Shown one piece after another: positions 35,137 to 42,803 of a DNA stretch of 64,000 bases (the stretch's first letter is position 1; every line of letters begins with the position of its first letter). The stretch is from Pedobacter glucosidilyticus (GTDB lineage: Bacteria > Bacteroidota > Bacteroidia > Sphingobacteriales > Sphingobacteriaceae), in assembly GCF_002483235.1 (NCBI RefSeq), contig NZ_DLHN01000022.1:62001-126000 (forward strand), given 5' to 3'. Under the pieces are notes generated by a model. It did no database searches. It was not told where the DNA came from and saw only the letters and a list, made by a program, of their open reading frames with translations. The position numbers and the translations under genes are program-made.

Positions 35137-35835
35137 ATGAGTGCAAAAAAAATTCTTTTAGTAGAAGACGATCCTAACTTGGGGATGATTTTAGAAGACT
35201 ACCTTTCTTTAAAAGGAAAGTTTGAGGTTACCCTTTGTGATGATGGAGATGAGGGCTTAAAAGCATTTACATCTTCAACTTATGATATTTGTATCCTGGA
35301 TGTGATGATGCCTAAAAAAGACGGATTCACGCTGGCAAAAGACATCAGAAAGATAAACAAACACATACCTATTATTTTTGCCACAGCCAAAGGTATGATG
35401 GAAGATAAAACCGAAGCTTTTGGTTTGGGTGGTGATGATTATATTACCAAACCTTTTAAAATAGAAGAGCTTTTATTACGCATTAATGCCCTCTTAAAAA
35501 GAGCCGGCAACCAGGAAAAAGCTGAAGAAGAGAAACCTAAAATCTTCACCATTGGCAAGTATACCTTTGATTACCAGCATCAAATTATTATAAATGGTGA
35601 TGAGCAACAAAAGCTAAGCACCAAAGAAGCGGAACTGTTAAGGTTATTATGCCTTAAAATGAATGATGTTTTAACCCGTGAAGAAGCACTTTTACAAATT
35701 TGGCATGATGATAATTACTTTAACGGCCGTAGTATGGATGTTTTCCTAAGCAAATTGCGTAAATATCTTAAAGAAGATGCCAGAGTAGAAATCATCAACG
35801 TACATGGAAAAGGTTATAAACTCTTGGTAAATTAG
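35137..35835 (+). CDS. OmpR-family response regulator
   Basis: DNA-binding response regulator of 232 residues: receiver domain (1-120) with acidic pair Glu10-Asp11-Asp12, phospho-acceptor Asp55 in ILDVMMPKKDG and Lys in DDYITKPF; winged-helix domain (about 135-230) with LSTKEAELLRLLCL and VFLSKLRKYLKEDARVEIINVHGKGYKL. Cotranscribed with the sensor kinase and probably with the DUF4153 gene 36 bp downstream. Confidence 0.95.
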   Translation: MSAKKILLVEDDPNLGMILEDYLSLKGKFEVTLCDDGDEGLKAFTSSTYDICILDVMMPKKDGFTLAKDIRKINKHIPIIFATAKGMMEDKTEAFGLGGDDYITKPFKIEELLLRINALLKRAGNQEKAEEEKPKIFTIGKYTFDYQHQIIINGDEQQKLSTKEAELLRLLCLKMNDVLTREEALLQIWHDDNYFNGRSMDVFLSKLRKYLKEDARVEIINVHGKGYKLLVN

Positions 35836-35871
35836 TAAGTAAAAGCTAATTTCATAAGAAATATTTTACTT

Positions 35872-37692
35872 ATGAAGTTTCCTTCACTCAAACAACTTGG
35901 TTATACTGCGCTGGCTGTATTAAAAAGATTCCCTATCCCCATACTTTTTGCAGTTTTAGGAACCAGATCTTTAATTGCGCTTACCGTAAAAGATCTTAAC
36001 AATACTTATAACGAAGAACTTGTAAAAGGCGCTTATATAGGCAATTTAGGTTTAGCACTTACCTTGGCTTTTGCATTATTTGCAGAAAAACATAAACTCA
36101 GAAACTCCATTAAAATAGGGGCTAATGTAACACTCATAGCTTTTTTATTTTCTTTAAGTTTTATCTTAAATCCTTTTGAAAAAGAAGCGCATATTTTAAT
36201 GCTAGTCATTCTTGCATTTGCTTTTCATTTATTGGTTTCTGTCGCTGCTTTCCATAAAGCAGAAGAAAATCAAGCTTTTTGGCAACTTAACAAAAGTTTA
36301 TTTCTACGTTTTTTAACATCTGCCCTGTACAGTGCGGTATTATTTATTGGGATAAGCATTGCCTTATTAAGCATTGAAGAATTGTTTAAAGTAAATTGGG
36401 ATGATAAAATCTACTTACGTCTGTGGCTCATCATCGCAGGTGTATTTAATACCCTATTTTTTCTATCCGGCATTCCTAAACCTTTAGAAACACTTCAAGA
36501 AGAACAATCTTATCCAAAAGGGCTGAAAATTTTCACACAGTATGTGTTAATCCCTTTGGCAAGCATTTATTTAGTCATATTACTGGCTTATGAAGGTAAA
36601 ATATTGTTAGAGTGGCATTTACCTAATGGTTTTGTTTCGGTATTAATTTTAGGTTATGCTGTTTTTGGGATGCTTTCTTTATTGCTAGTTCATCCACTCA
36701 GAAGTTTAGAAGAAAACAAATGGATAAAACTCTTTAGTAAGACCTTCTATCTGTTTTTAATTCCCTTAATTATACTTTTAGTGCTTGCGGTTTATACCCG
36801 AGTATCTGATTATGGCATAACAGAAAGCAGATATATTTTAATTGTACTTACCTTTTGGTTAAGCTTTATCACCTTTTATTTCTTAATAAAAGGACAAGAA
36901 CATATTAGGATAATTCCCATCAGTTTATGTGCGTTAGCACTTATAATCTCCTTTGGACCATGGGGTTTACAAAGTGTTTCTAAAAACTCGCAACAAAAAA
37001 TATTAAGCACTCTTTTAGCCACTAAACCTAATAAAGAAAGAGACCAGCAAATCAGAAACATTGTTGATTATTTATATGATTATCATGGTATAATGGCTTT
37101 ACAGCCTTTTACTAAAGCATCGCTTAGCGATATTAAAACTTTTTTTAAGAATAGCCATAAAAAAGACTCCTTGAGTCAGTTTCAAAGTTATCAAGCTAAA
37201 GAAAATACCAAAGATTCTGTATTAAAGTTATTAGGACTTAATCCGCTTTATAACCCCGCAATGAAAGGCAATTTTTACAACTTTGCTAATAAAGAAAAAG
37301 AAGTTTTAAGTATTGAAAAGGCAAGTATTTTGGTAACTATAGAAAACCAGTCTTCTTTTAGAGATGATAAATGCAAAGAAATAACTGCCTTTGGAAAAGC
37401 TTTTAAAATATGTAAAGAGAAAGAACAAGAACTGTATCTGGTCTTAGGAAAAGAAAAGCTATCTCTACAACTTTATAAAATAGGAAAGCAATTGTTAAAA
37501 AAGAGCTATCCTATTACTGATAAAAACTATAATACTTTTCAAGTACCAAATAAAGATTTAACACTTACCCAGCAATGGAAAGGATTAAACATCACCATCA
37601 GAATAGAAGAAATAGGTATTGAGGAAGAAAATCAAGAAACAAGCATTCTACATTATAAGGTTTATGTGCTGATAACGCCACAAACTTTATAA
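35872..37692 (+). CDS. DUF4153 multi-spanning membrane protein
   Basis: Protein of 606 residues with about ten to twelve membrane helices in the first 370 residues (DUF4153), starting with a short basic N-terminus and PILFAVLGTRSL. The C-terminal 230 residues are soluble and Lys/Asn-rich, outside the usual domain. Function unknown. It follows the response regulator by 36 bp on the same strand, so it may be regulated with, or act beside, this two-component system. Confidence 0.85.
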   Translation: MKFPSLKQLGYTALAVLKRFPIPILFAVLGTRSLIALTVKDLNNTYNEELVKGAYIGNLGLALTLAFALFAEKHKLRNSIKIGANVTLIAFLFSLSFILNPFEKEAHILMLVILAFAFHLLVSVAAFHKAEENQAFWQLNKSLFLRFLTSALYSAVLFIGISIALLSIEELFKVNWDDKIYLRLWLIIAGVFNTLFFLSGIPKPLETLQEEQSYPKGLKIFTQYVLIPLASIYLVILLAYEGKILLEWHLPNGFVSVLILGYAVFGMLSLLLVHPLRSLEENKWIKLFSKTFYLFLIPLIILLVLAVYTRVSDYGITESRYILIVLTFWLSFITFYFLIKGQEHIRIIPISLCALALIISFGPWGLQSVSKNSQQKILSTLLATKPNKERDQQIRNIVDYLYDYHGIMALQPFTKASLSDIKTFFKNSHKKDSLSQFQSYQAKENTKDSVLKLLGLNPLYNPAMKGNFYNFANKEKEVLSIEKASILVTIENQSSFRDDKCKEITAFGKAFKICKEKEQELYLVLGKEKLSLQLYKIGKQLLKKSYPITDKNYNTFQVPNKDLTLTQQWKGLNITIRIEEIGIEEENQETSILHYKVYVLITPQTL

Positions 37693-37705
37693 AAAAACAG
37701 TGCAT

Positions 37706-37746
37706 AAAAAAGCCTTTCAGGAATATTCATGAAAGGCTTTTTTTTA
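37706..37746. terminator. Bidirectional terminator between DUF4153 gene and rplS
   Basis: A 14-bp perfect stem AAAAAAGCCTTTCA / TGAAAGGCTTTTTT with a 10-base loop. It gives a T-run on both strands. It lies 14 bp past the DUF4153 stop and 12 bp past the rplS stop (minus strand). Confidence 0.92.
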
Positions 37747-37757
37747 TTTTGAGAAAA

Positions 37758-38105
37758 CTAAACTCTTTTAGATTTGATACGAGCTGCTTTACCAGTAAGC
37801 TCACGTAAGTAGAATAATTTTGCTCTACGAACTTTACCAACGTTATTAACTTCGATTTTATCGATGTTTGGAGAATTTACAGGAAATATACGCTCTACAC
37901 CTACACCATTAGACATTTTTCTTACGGTAAAGGTTTCTGTAGAACCAGCACTATTTCTCTGGATAACTACACCTTGATAAACCTGAATACGCTCTTTATT
38001 TCCTTCACGAATTTTATAGTGAACGCTGATGGTATCTCCAGATTTAAATGCAGGTAACTGTTTTTTCTCTACAACCTGCTCTTCTACAAATTTTACTAAA
38101 TCCAT
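37758..38105 (-). CDS. rplS: 50S ribosomal protein L19
   Basis: Ribosomal protein L19 of 115 residues, at the 30S-50S interface. The segments SGDTISVHYKIREGNKERIQVYQGVVIQR, TFTVRKMSNGVGVERIFPVNSP and the basic tail YLRELTGKAARIKSKRV are typical. In most bacteria it follows trmD directly; here 1.58 kb with three genes separates them. An upstream hairpin suggests a leader (see 38147-38166). Confidence 0.97.
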   Translation of the reverse strand: MDLVKFVEEQVVEKKQLPAFKSGDTISVHYKIREGNKERIQVYQGVVIQRNSAGSTETFTVRKMSNGVGVERIFPVNSPNIDKIEVNNVGKVRRAKLFYLRELTGKAARIKSKRV

Positions 38106-38146
38106 GATTTTATGCTGTTAAGTTACGATTGAGATAAATACCAACC

Positions 38147-38166
38147 GCACCGAAATTTCGGAGTGC
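38147..38166 (-). promoter_or_regulatory. Hairpin in the rplS leader, possible L19 autoregulatory element
   Basis: GCACTCCGAAA pairs with TTTCGGTGC around the perfect core CCGAAATTTCGG, with one bulged base. It lies 42-61 bases before the rplS ATG, in the mRNA leader. Known: rplS leader RNAs that bind L19 are described in other phyla, and one has been proposed in Flavobacteria. Whether this hairpin matches that structure cannot be judged here. Confidence 0.4.
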
Positions 38167-38282
38167 AATATTAGGGATAATTTTTGATAATTAAAAACAT
38201 AATTAAAATTTTCCACAATTGATGTTTTATCTACATCCACACTATTTACGCATTAGATATGAATAAGTTATCCTTTATCGTT

Positions 38283-38918
38283 TTAGCTACTCACTAATTT
38301 TATTTCTATATCATCCAATGCTAATGAATCGCTTAACATACAAAGCTCGCCGTTGATACTCATTAAACACAATTCGCAAATTTGGTGGTCATAAGCTACA
38401 ACATTACTATATACCTCTTTACTAAGTAAAAACGCATTTTTAATGATGATTTTTAAAAACATACCATCAGAGCTTGTACTTATAATTAATGGCAAACTAC
38501 CGTGTTTATGGTTCAGTATACAGTTTCTTAAAATAGTTTTTAAAACATAAAAAAGTATAGGCTCTAAAGAAAGAAAGGTAACTTGATCATCCACCTCATT
38601 TATGATAACTTTTTCTGGCTGTAGATAATCTAACTGACTAATAATCTGGTTAATATATGATTTAAGATGGATAAGCTGTTTTTCTTTATGCTGATGATTT
38701 AATAAATATCCTAAACCTTCTATACTGTTGATCGTATTGTAAGAGGTATCCAGGAAAGCGTTTAAATGATAAAGAAAATCTTTATTTTCAATATCATTAG
38801 TTACAGATAGGTAATAACTAAAACTTTCTATGGATGACTTGGTGTCAACAAGCAGATGACTTAGTAACTTTTGCTTTAAAAGATCTACTCTTTTTTCTAA
38901 CACAAGCTGATTATCCAT
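38283..38918 (-). CDS. Histidine-kinase-like protein with degenerate ATPase domain
   Basis: Protein of 211 residues without membrane segments. Near the start, SHLLVDTKSSIESF parallels the SHELRTPLNSI motif of HisKA; His21 is kept, but the next Glu/Asp, Arg and Pro are changed. The N-box-like segment LFYVLKTILRNCILNHKHG keeps Asn in its place; the G1 (DxGxG) and G2 boxes are not seen. It is likely a dimerising phosphotransfer or pseudo-kinase protein rather than an active kinase; this is inference. It overlaps the HTH-like gene by 8 bp, so both are made together. No known family fully fits. Confidence 0.65.
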   Translation of the reverse strand: MDNQLVLEKRVDLLKQKLLSHLLVDTKSSIESFSYYLSVTNDIENKDFLYHLNAFLDTSYNTINSIEGLGYLLNHQHKEKQLIHLKSYINQIISQLDYLQPEKVIINEVDDQVTFLSLEPILFYVLKTILRNCILNHKHGSLPLIISTSSDGMFLKIIIKNAFLLSKEVYSNVVAYDHQICELCLMSINGELCMLSDSLALDDIEIKLVSS

Positions 38919-39183
38919 GATGAAGATCCTCCAATAAAATCTCTGCTAAGCTTTTTTGAACAATTTTAAAGTTCATCAAGCTACCGCTTTCTACTCCAAA
39001 TATTTTCTCTAGTAAAATTACTTTTTGATAAGGAATATCTTTTTCATCATCCATTTTAATGCTCCTATAATTGGCGAAGGTGTTTTGTGATACTCCAATA
39101 ATTTTAGGAATTACTTTAATTGCTTTTTTATACTCCTTCATAGGCATATTATCTAGTATTTCATTTATTTTATATTTATACAT
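38911..39183 (-). CDS. Small helix-turn-helix-like protein
   Basis: Protein of 90 residues, charged and helical. About 20-60 resembles an XRE-type HTH: KKAIKVIPKIIGVSQNTFANYRS matches the helix-turn-recognition helix pattern, and KVILLEKIFGVESGSLMN matches the last helices. It is likely DNA-binding, but no close relative is recognised. It shares an 8-bp overlap with the kinase-like gene downstream and is divergent from the XRE gene at 39320, so it may be an autoregulator of the pair. Confidence 0.65.
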   Translation of the reverse strand: MYKYKINEILDNMPMKEYKKAIKVIPKIIGVSQNTFANYRSIKMDDEKDIPYQKVILLEKIFGVESGSLMNFKIVQKSLAEILLEDLHHG

Positions 39184-39319
39184 AAAATCAATTTTTTGCG
39201 TTCATCACAAAATTTTGAGTATTTTAAACAAAATTTTGAGTAGATATAATATTTTTAGTAGAAATTACCAATAAAAATATGTTTTTTAATTGGCAAACAA
39301 AAATATTACTAATTTTTTT

Positions 39320-39679
39320 ATGCAATTAAAACAAATTATAGATGAGTTACTTAAAGAGCGTAATCGATCTTTAAGTTGGCTGGCACAAAATACCGGGAAA
39401 ACATTTGACGGGCTAAAATTATCCCTAATAAAAGAATCTCTTAAATATAGTGATGTTATAAAAATAGCGAAGGTTCTGGATGTATCGGTATGTAAACTTT
39501 TTGCAGAACATACGCTTAAACCCGCTGATGATAGATTTCTAAATAATTTGGAAGAAGAAAATGTCACTTATAGCACCGCAATCCAAAAAGAACTGGAAGC
39601 CTGTAAAGAGCTTAACATAACCCTTAAAAATCAGCTCAAAGACAAAGAATTAATTATACAGCTTTTAAGTAAAAAGTAG
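39320..39679 (+). CDS. XRE-family transcriptional regulator with C-terminal coiled coil
   Basis: Start set at the ATG at 39320 (119 residues); an upstream TTG at 39290 would add ten residues. Residues about 1-65 form an HTH of the XRE/Cro type (MQLKQIIDELLKERNRSLSW, AQNTGKTFDGLKLSLIK, VIKIAKVLDVSVCKLFA); the remaining 50 residues are a coiled coil (KELEACKELNITLKNQLKDK). Such proteins are DNA-binding dimers. Divergent from the HTH-like gene at 38911 and convergent with trmD (2-bp gap). Its target is unknown; the shared 136-bp divergent region is the obvious candidate. Confidence 0.85.
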   Translation: MQLKQIIDELLKERNRSLSWLAQNTGKTFDGLKLSLIKESLKYSDVIKIAKVLDVSVCKLFAEHTLKPADDRFLNNLEEENVTYSTAIQKELEACKELNITLKNQLKDKELIIQLLSKK

Positions 39680-39681
39680 TA

Positions 39682-40356
39682 TTACTCCAACAAATCTGGT
39701 CTGCGTTTTTTAGTGCGTTCTAAAGCTTGTTCATAACGCCATTGTTCTATTTTAGCTTGGTCTCCGCTCAACAAAATATCAGGTACTTTATAACCCTTCC
39801 AATCTGCCGGTCTGGAGTACACTGGAGCGTCTAACAATTCGCCTTGAAAAGAATCAGACAAAGCCGATGTTTCATCTGATAAAACGCCAGGTATTAATCT
39901 TACCACAGCATCAACAATTAAAGCAGCTGGCAGCTCGCCACCAGAAAGCACAAAATCTCCAACAGAAATCTCTCTGGTTACAAATACATCTCTAATTCTT
40001 TGGTCTATCCCTTTATAATGGCCACAAAGAATCATGATATTTCCTTTAATAGAAAGCTCGTTGGCTATTTCTTGTTTAAAAGTAACGCCATCGGGTGTCA
40101 TAAAAATAATCTCATCATAAACCCTTTCTGCCTGTAATTTCTCTATACAAGCAGCAAAAGGCGCAATCTGCATCACCATACCACTACCACCACCGTAAGG
40201 ATAATCATCAATACTTTTATGCTTATTGCTTGCGTAGTCTCTTAAATTGTGAATATGAATTTCTGCCAGACCTTTTTTTTGTGCCCTTTGCATAATAGAG
40301 TGTGCAAACGGACTGTCTAGTAAAGCCGGTAAAACGGTTATGATATCAAATCTCAT
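39682..40356 (-). CDS. trmD: tRNA (guanine-N1-)-methyltransferase TrmD
   Basis: Methylates G37 of several tRNAs using S-adenosylmethionine, preventing frameshift. The 224-residue SPOUT protein shows MRFDIITVLPALLDSPF, NLRDYA, YPYGGGSGMVMQ, the SAM trefoil LCGHYKGIDQR, SVGDFVLSGGELPA and LLDAPVYSRPADWKGYKVPDIL. Overlap region with rimM: 6-bp gap. The usual partner rplS lies 1.58 kb beyond the cassette. Confidence 0.97.
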   Translation of the reverse strand: MRFDIITVLPALLDSPFAHSIMQRAQKKGLAEIHIHNLRDYASNKHKSIDDYPYGGGSGMVMQIAPFAACIEKLQAERVYDEIIFMTPDGVTFKQEIANELSIKGNIMILCGHYKGIDQRIRDVFVTREISVGDFVLSGGELPAALIVDAVVRLIPGVLSDETSALSDSFQGELLDAPVYSRPADWKGYKVPDILLSGDQAKIEQWRYEQALERTKKRRPDLLE

Positions 40357-40362
40357 AGTTCA

Positions 40363-40890
40363 TTAATCTTGAAGGTAAACATCCAACAAACCATCCGGAA
40401 GTTCGATATTTAAGACCTTATTGTCCATATCAATACCCAATATTAAATCCTCAGATAAAGGAAACAATACTTCTTTTTCCTGATACATAACCGTAGCTAA
40501 AAACTGCTGCGGATATTCTCTCACCTCTAAAATTTCACCTAATTCGCCCTCTTGTTCATCAATAACTGTAAAGCCTGTTAAATCTTTGTAGCTAAACTCT
40601 TCCTTACTCTTTTTGGGCATTAACCTTTTAGCAAGAAAAATTTTCTTCTTTGCCAAGGGCTGCGCTTTATCAATATGATTAATATCTTCAAATAAAAAGT
40701 AACCTAATTGTTTTTGCGATAGCTTAAACTGCGAAACAAAATAAGGTACCATTTTGCCTCCAATTTCTACATATACCGATTTCAATTTTAACTTTTCAGG
40801 GTGATCATAACCAAAAGATACCTGAACCTCACCTTTTAAACCATGGGTTTTGGTAATATATCCTATTTCTACGTAATCTCCTGTACTCAT
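40363..40890 (-). CDS. rimM: Ribosome maturation factor RimM
   Basis: Assists 16S rRNA processing and 30S head assembly. The 175-residue protein has the RimM N-terminal domain (YVEIGYITKTHGLKGEVQVSF, about 5-90) and the PRC-barrel domain (FSYKDLTGFTVIDEQEGELGEILEVREYPQ, about 95-170). It is upstream of trmD by 6 bp, the normal order; rpsP, the usual upstream neighbour, is not here, as a divergent phosphatase gene follows at 40993. Confidence 0.95.
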   Translation of the reverse strand: MSTGDYVEIGYITKTHGLKGEVQVSFGYDHPEKLKLKSVYVEIGGKMVPYFVSQFKLSQKQLGYFLFEDINHIDKAQPLAKKKIFLAKRLMPKKSKEEFSYKDLTGFTVIDEQEGELGEILEVREYPQQFLATVMYQEKEVLFPLSEDLILGIDMDNKVLNIELPDGLLDVYLQD

Positions 40891-40992
40891 TTATTGCTCT
40901 TTAAAAACTCTTGCAAAAGTAAAGTTTTTATGATGAGTTGATTTATAATCGTTTCATTAATTCATTATTCTGTTTTTTGATTATTATTGAGG

Positions 40993-42048
40993 ATGCCTAA
41001 AAAGATTTTACTATACTTTTTCATGTTTTTGAGTTTTGCTGCTGTTGCGCAAACAGAAAGCAAAGTTATTTTAGTTACTATTGATGGTTTACGCTGGCAA
41101 GAATTGTTTAGAGGAGCAGATTCTTCCTTAATTTACAGCAGGTATAACAACCAAAAAGATTATTTATTTAAAAAATTTTGGCATAAAGATGTGCACAAAA
41201 AAAGAGCTTTATTAATGCCTTTTATGTGGAGCGAGATTGCCAAAAATGGTCAAATTATTGGGAACCGCGATTTAAAAAGTTATGCAGCAGTAAGTAATCC
41301 ATCAAAGATTTCATATCCTGGTTATGCCGAGCTTTTTTCTGGTTTTGTAGATAGCAATATCACCAATAATAATAGGGTTTACAATAAAAACCCTAATGTG
41401 CTAAGATGGATAAACCAACAAGAAGGTTTTAAAGGTAAAGTAGCTTCTTTTTCCTCTTGGGACGTCTTTAATTATATTTTAGATGATTCTGCTCAGGATT
41501 TTATAATAAACGCTGGCGTAGAAGATTTAAAGCTTCCTGATATGGATGAAAGTTTTAAAGCCTTAAATGAGATGCAGCATTTAGCCCCTCCCTTTATATC
41601 TGATAAAGTAAGACTAGATGTAATTACCTACCAATTGGCTAAGCAATATGTAAAGTTTTATAAGCCCAAATTTTTACATATTGGTTTTGATGAAACAGAT
41701 GATATGGCCCACGCTGCCGATTATAAATTTTATATAGAGCAGACTCGTAAAAGCGATGATATGATTGCAGATTTATGGAATTACCTACAAAACGATGATT
41801 TTTATAAGAACCAAACCACTTTAGTGATTACTACAGACCACGGCCGTGGCGAAAAACCATTTGGCAATTGGACTAGTCATGGTAAAAGCATCTCTGGCTC
41901 AGAACAGGTTTGGATAGCAGCCATTGGCCCAACCATAACAGCAAAAGGCGAAGTAAAAAATACCGACGAAATTTTTACCAGACAAATAGCAGGTACGCTG
42001 GCTAAACTTTTAGGATTAAACTTCAATAAAGACAATGTTTTTAAATAA
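40993..42048 (+). CDS. Secreted alkaline-phosphatase-superfamily (NPP-like) phosphatase/phosphodiesterase
   Basis: Start at the ATG at 40993 (351 residues); a TTG two codons upstream is less likely. Signal peptide MPKKILLYFFMFLSFAAVAQ. Metal ligands: Asp31 (VTIDGLRW), Asp in FDETDDMAHAADY, His in TTDHGRG, His in TSHGKS. Nucleophile Ser107 in SYPGYAELFSG, which parallels the TFPxxxxLxTG motif of nucleotide pyrophosphatase/phosphodiesterases. It thus probably hydrolyses a phosphomonoester or phosphodiester in the periplasm. Divergent from rimM; short terminator follows. Confidence 0.85.
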   Translation: MPKKILLYFFMFLSFAAVAQTESKVILVTIDGLRWQELFRGADSSLIYSRYNNQKDYLFKKFWHKDVHKKRALLMPFMWSEIAKNGQIIGNRDLKSYAAVSNPSKISYPGYAELFSGFVDSNITNNNRVYNKNPNVLRWINQQEGFKGKVASFSSWDVFNYILDDSAQDFIINAGVEDLKLPDMDESFKALNEMQHLAPPFISDKVRLDVITYQLAKQYVKFYKPKFLHIGFDETDDMAHAADYKFYIEQTRKSDDMIADLWNYLQNDDFYKNQTTLVITTDHGRGEKPFGNWTSHGKSISGSEQVWIAAIGPTITAKGEVKNTDEIFTRQIAGTLAKLLGLNFNKDNVFK

Positions 42049-42051
42049 ATA

Positions 42052-42072
42052 AGGCGAGAAAAATCCCGCCTC
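42052..42072. terminator. Short bidirectional terminator
   Basis: Stem AGGCG / CGCCT with inner G-C pairs around AGAAAAATCC, lying between convergent phosphatase and msrA stop codons. Short T-runs flank it on both strands (TCATTTT on +). Confidence 0.6.
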
Positions 42073-42086
42073 ATTTTCCACCCTCA

Positions 42087-42737
42087 TCAATACCCCTTCT
42101 TCAATTTTCCTTTGTATGTTTTCTTAAACTTCTCGAACCTAGGAATAGAAACCGCTCTTACATAAGATTGGTTTGGGTTATGCGCTATAAAATCTTGATG
42201 GTATTCTTCTGCCCTGTAAAAAGCCTTTAAAGTTGCAAGCTCTGTTACAATAGGCTTACTAAACCTGTTGCTGCTGCTTATTTTCTTAATAGCATTCATG
42301 GCAATGGTTTTCTCCGCATCGGTTTGATAAAACAAAACAGAACGATAAGAAGAACCCCTATCTGGACCTTGTTGGTTTGGCGTGGTAGGGTCATGTGAAG
42401 AGAAAAATACTTCTACCAATTCTTCATAAGTGATAATTTTTGGATTATAATAAACCAAAACAGTTTCTGCATGACCTGTAGTTTCAGTATTTACCAACTC
42501 GTATGTTGGATTAACGGCAGTACCTCCGGCATAGCCAGAAACGGCAGAGTCTACACCAATAACAGCTTCAAAAATATGCTCAGAACACCAAAAACAGCCC
42601 GATGCAAAGGCAGCTATAGCTTTACCTTTTGGTGCTACCAACTTAACCGCATTGTTTTTAGGCACTTGTCCGTTAGTATTGCAAGAAATAATTAATAAAG
42701 CAAAAATGCTGGCACTTAATATTTTAACAAATTTCAT
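42087..42737 (-). CDS. msrA: Peptide methionine sulfoxide reductase MsrA, lipoprotein form
   Basis: Reduces methionine-S-sulfoxide in proteins. The 216-residue protein begins with a lipoprotein signal (lipobox IISC, Cys19), so it is predicted to act outside the cytoplasm. Catalytic Cys48 lies in GCFWCSEHIFEAVIGV; VSGYAGG, YELVNTETTGHAETV, VFFSSHDPTTPNQQGPDRGSSYRSVLFY and the HQDFIAHNP segment complete the MsrA fold. MsrB is not fused or nearby. Cell-surface MsrA is known in several bacteria as oxidative-damage repair for envelope proteins. Confidence 0.95.
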   Translation of the reverse strand: MKFVKILSASIFALLIISCNTNGQVPKNNAVKLVAPKGKAIAAFASGCFWCSEHIFEAVIGVDSAVSGYAGGTAVNPTYELVNTETTGHAETVLVYYNPKIITYEELVEVFFSSHDPTTPNQQGPDRGSSYRSVLFYQTDAEKTIAMNAIKKISSSNRFSKPIVTELATLKAFYRAEEYHQDFIAHNPNQSYVRAVSIPRFEKFKKTYKGKLKKGY

Positions 42738-42803
42738 GGTCTTACAATTTTAATCATAAACGAAATTTAAGATAAAATGATTGTAAGTTTTAAGTCATGC
42801 TTT

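Noticed and set aside
38911..39679. Toxin-antitoxin system
   Set aside because: Two HTH-like genes and a kinase-like gene are present, but no toxin-like protein (RNase, Fic, HipA, etc.) is seen.
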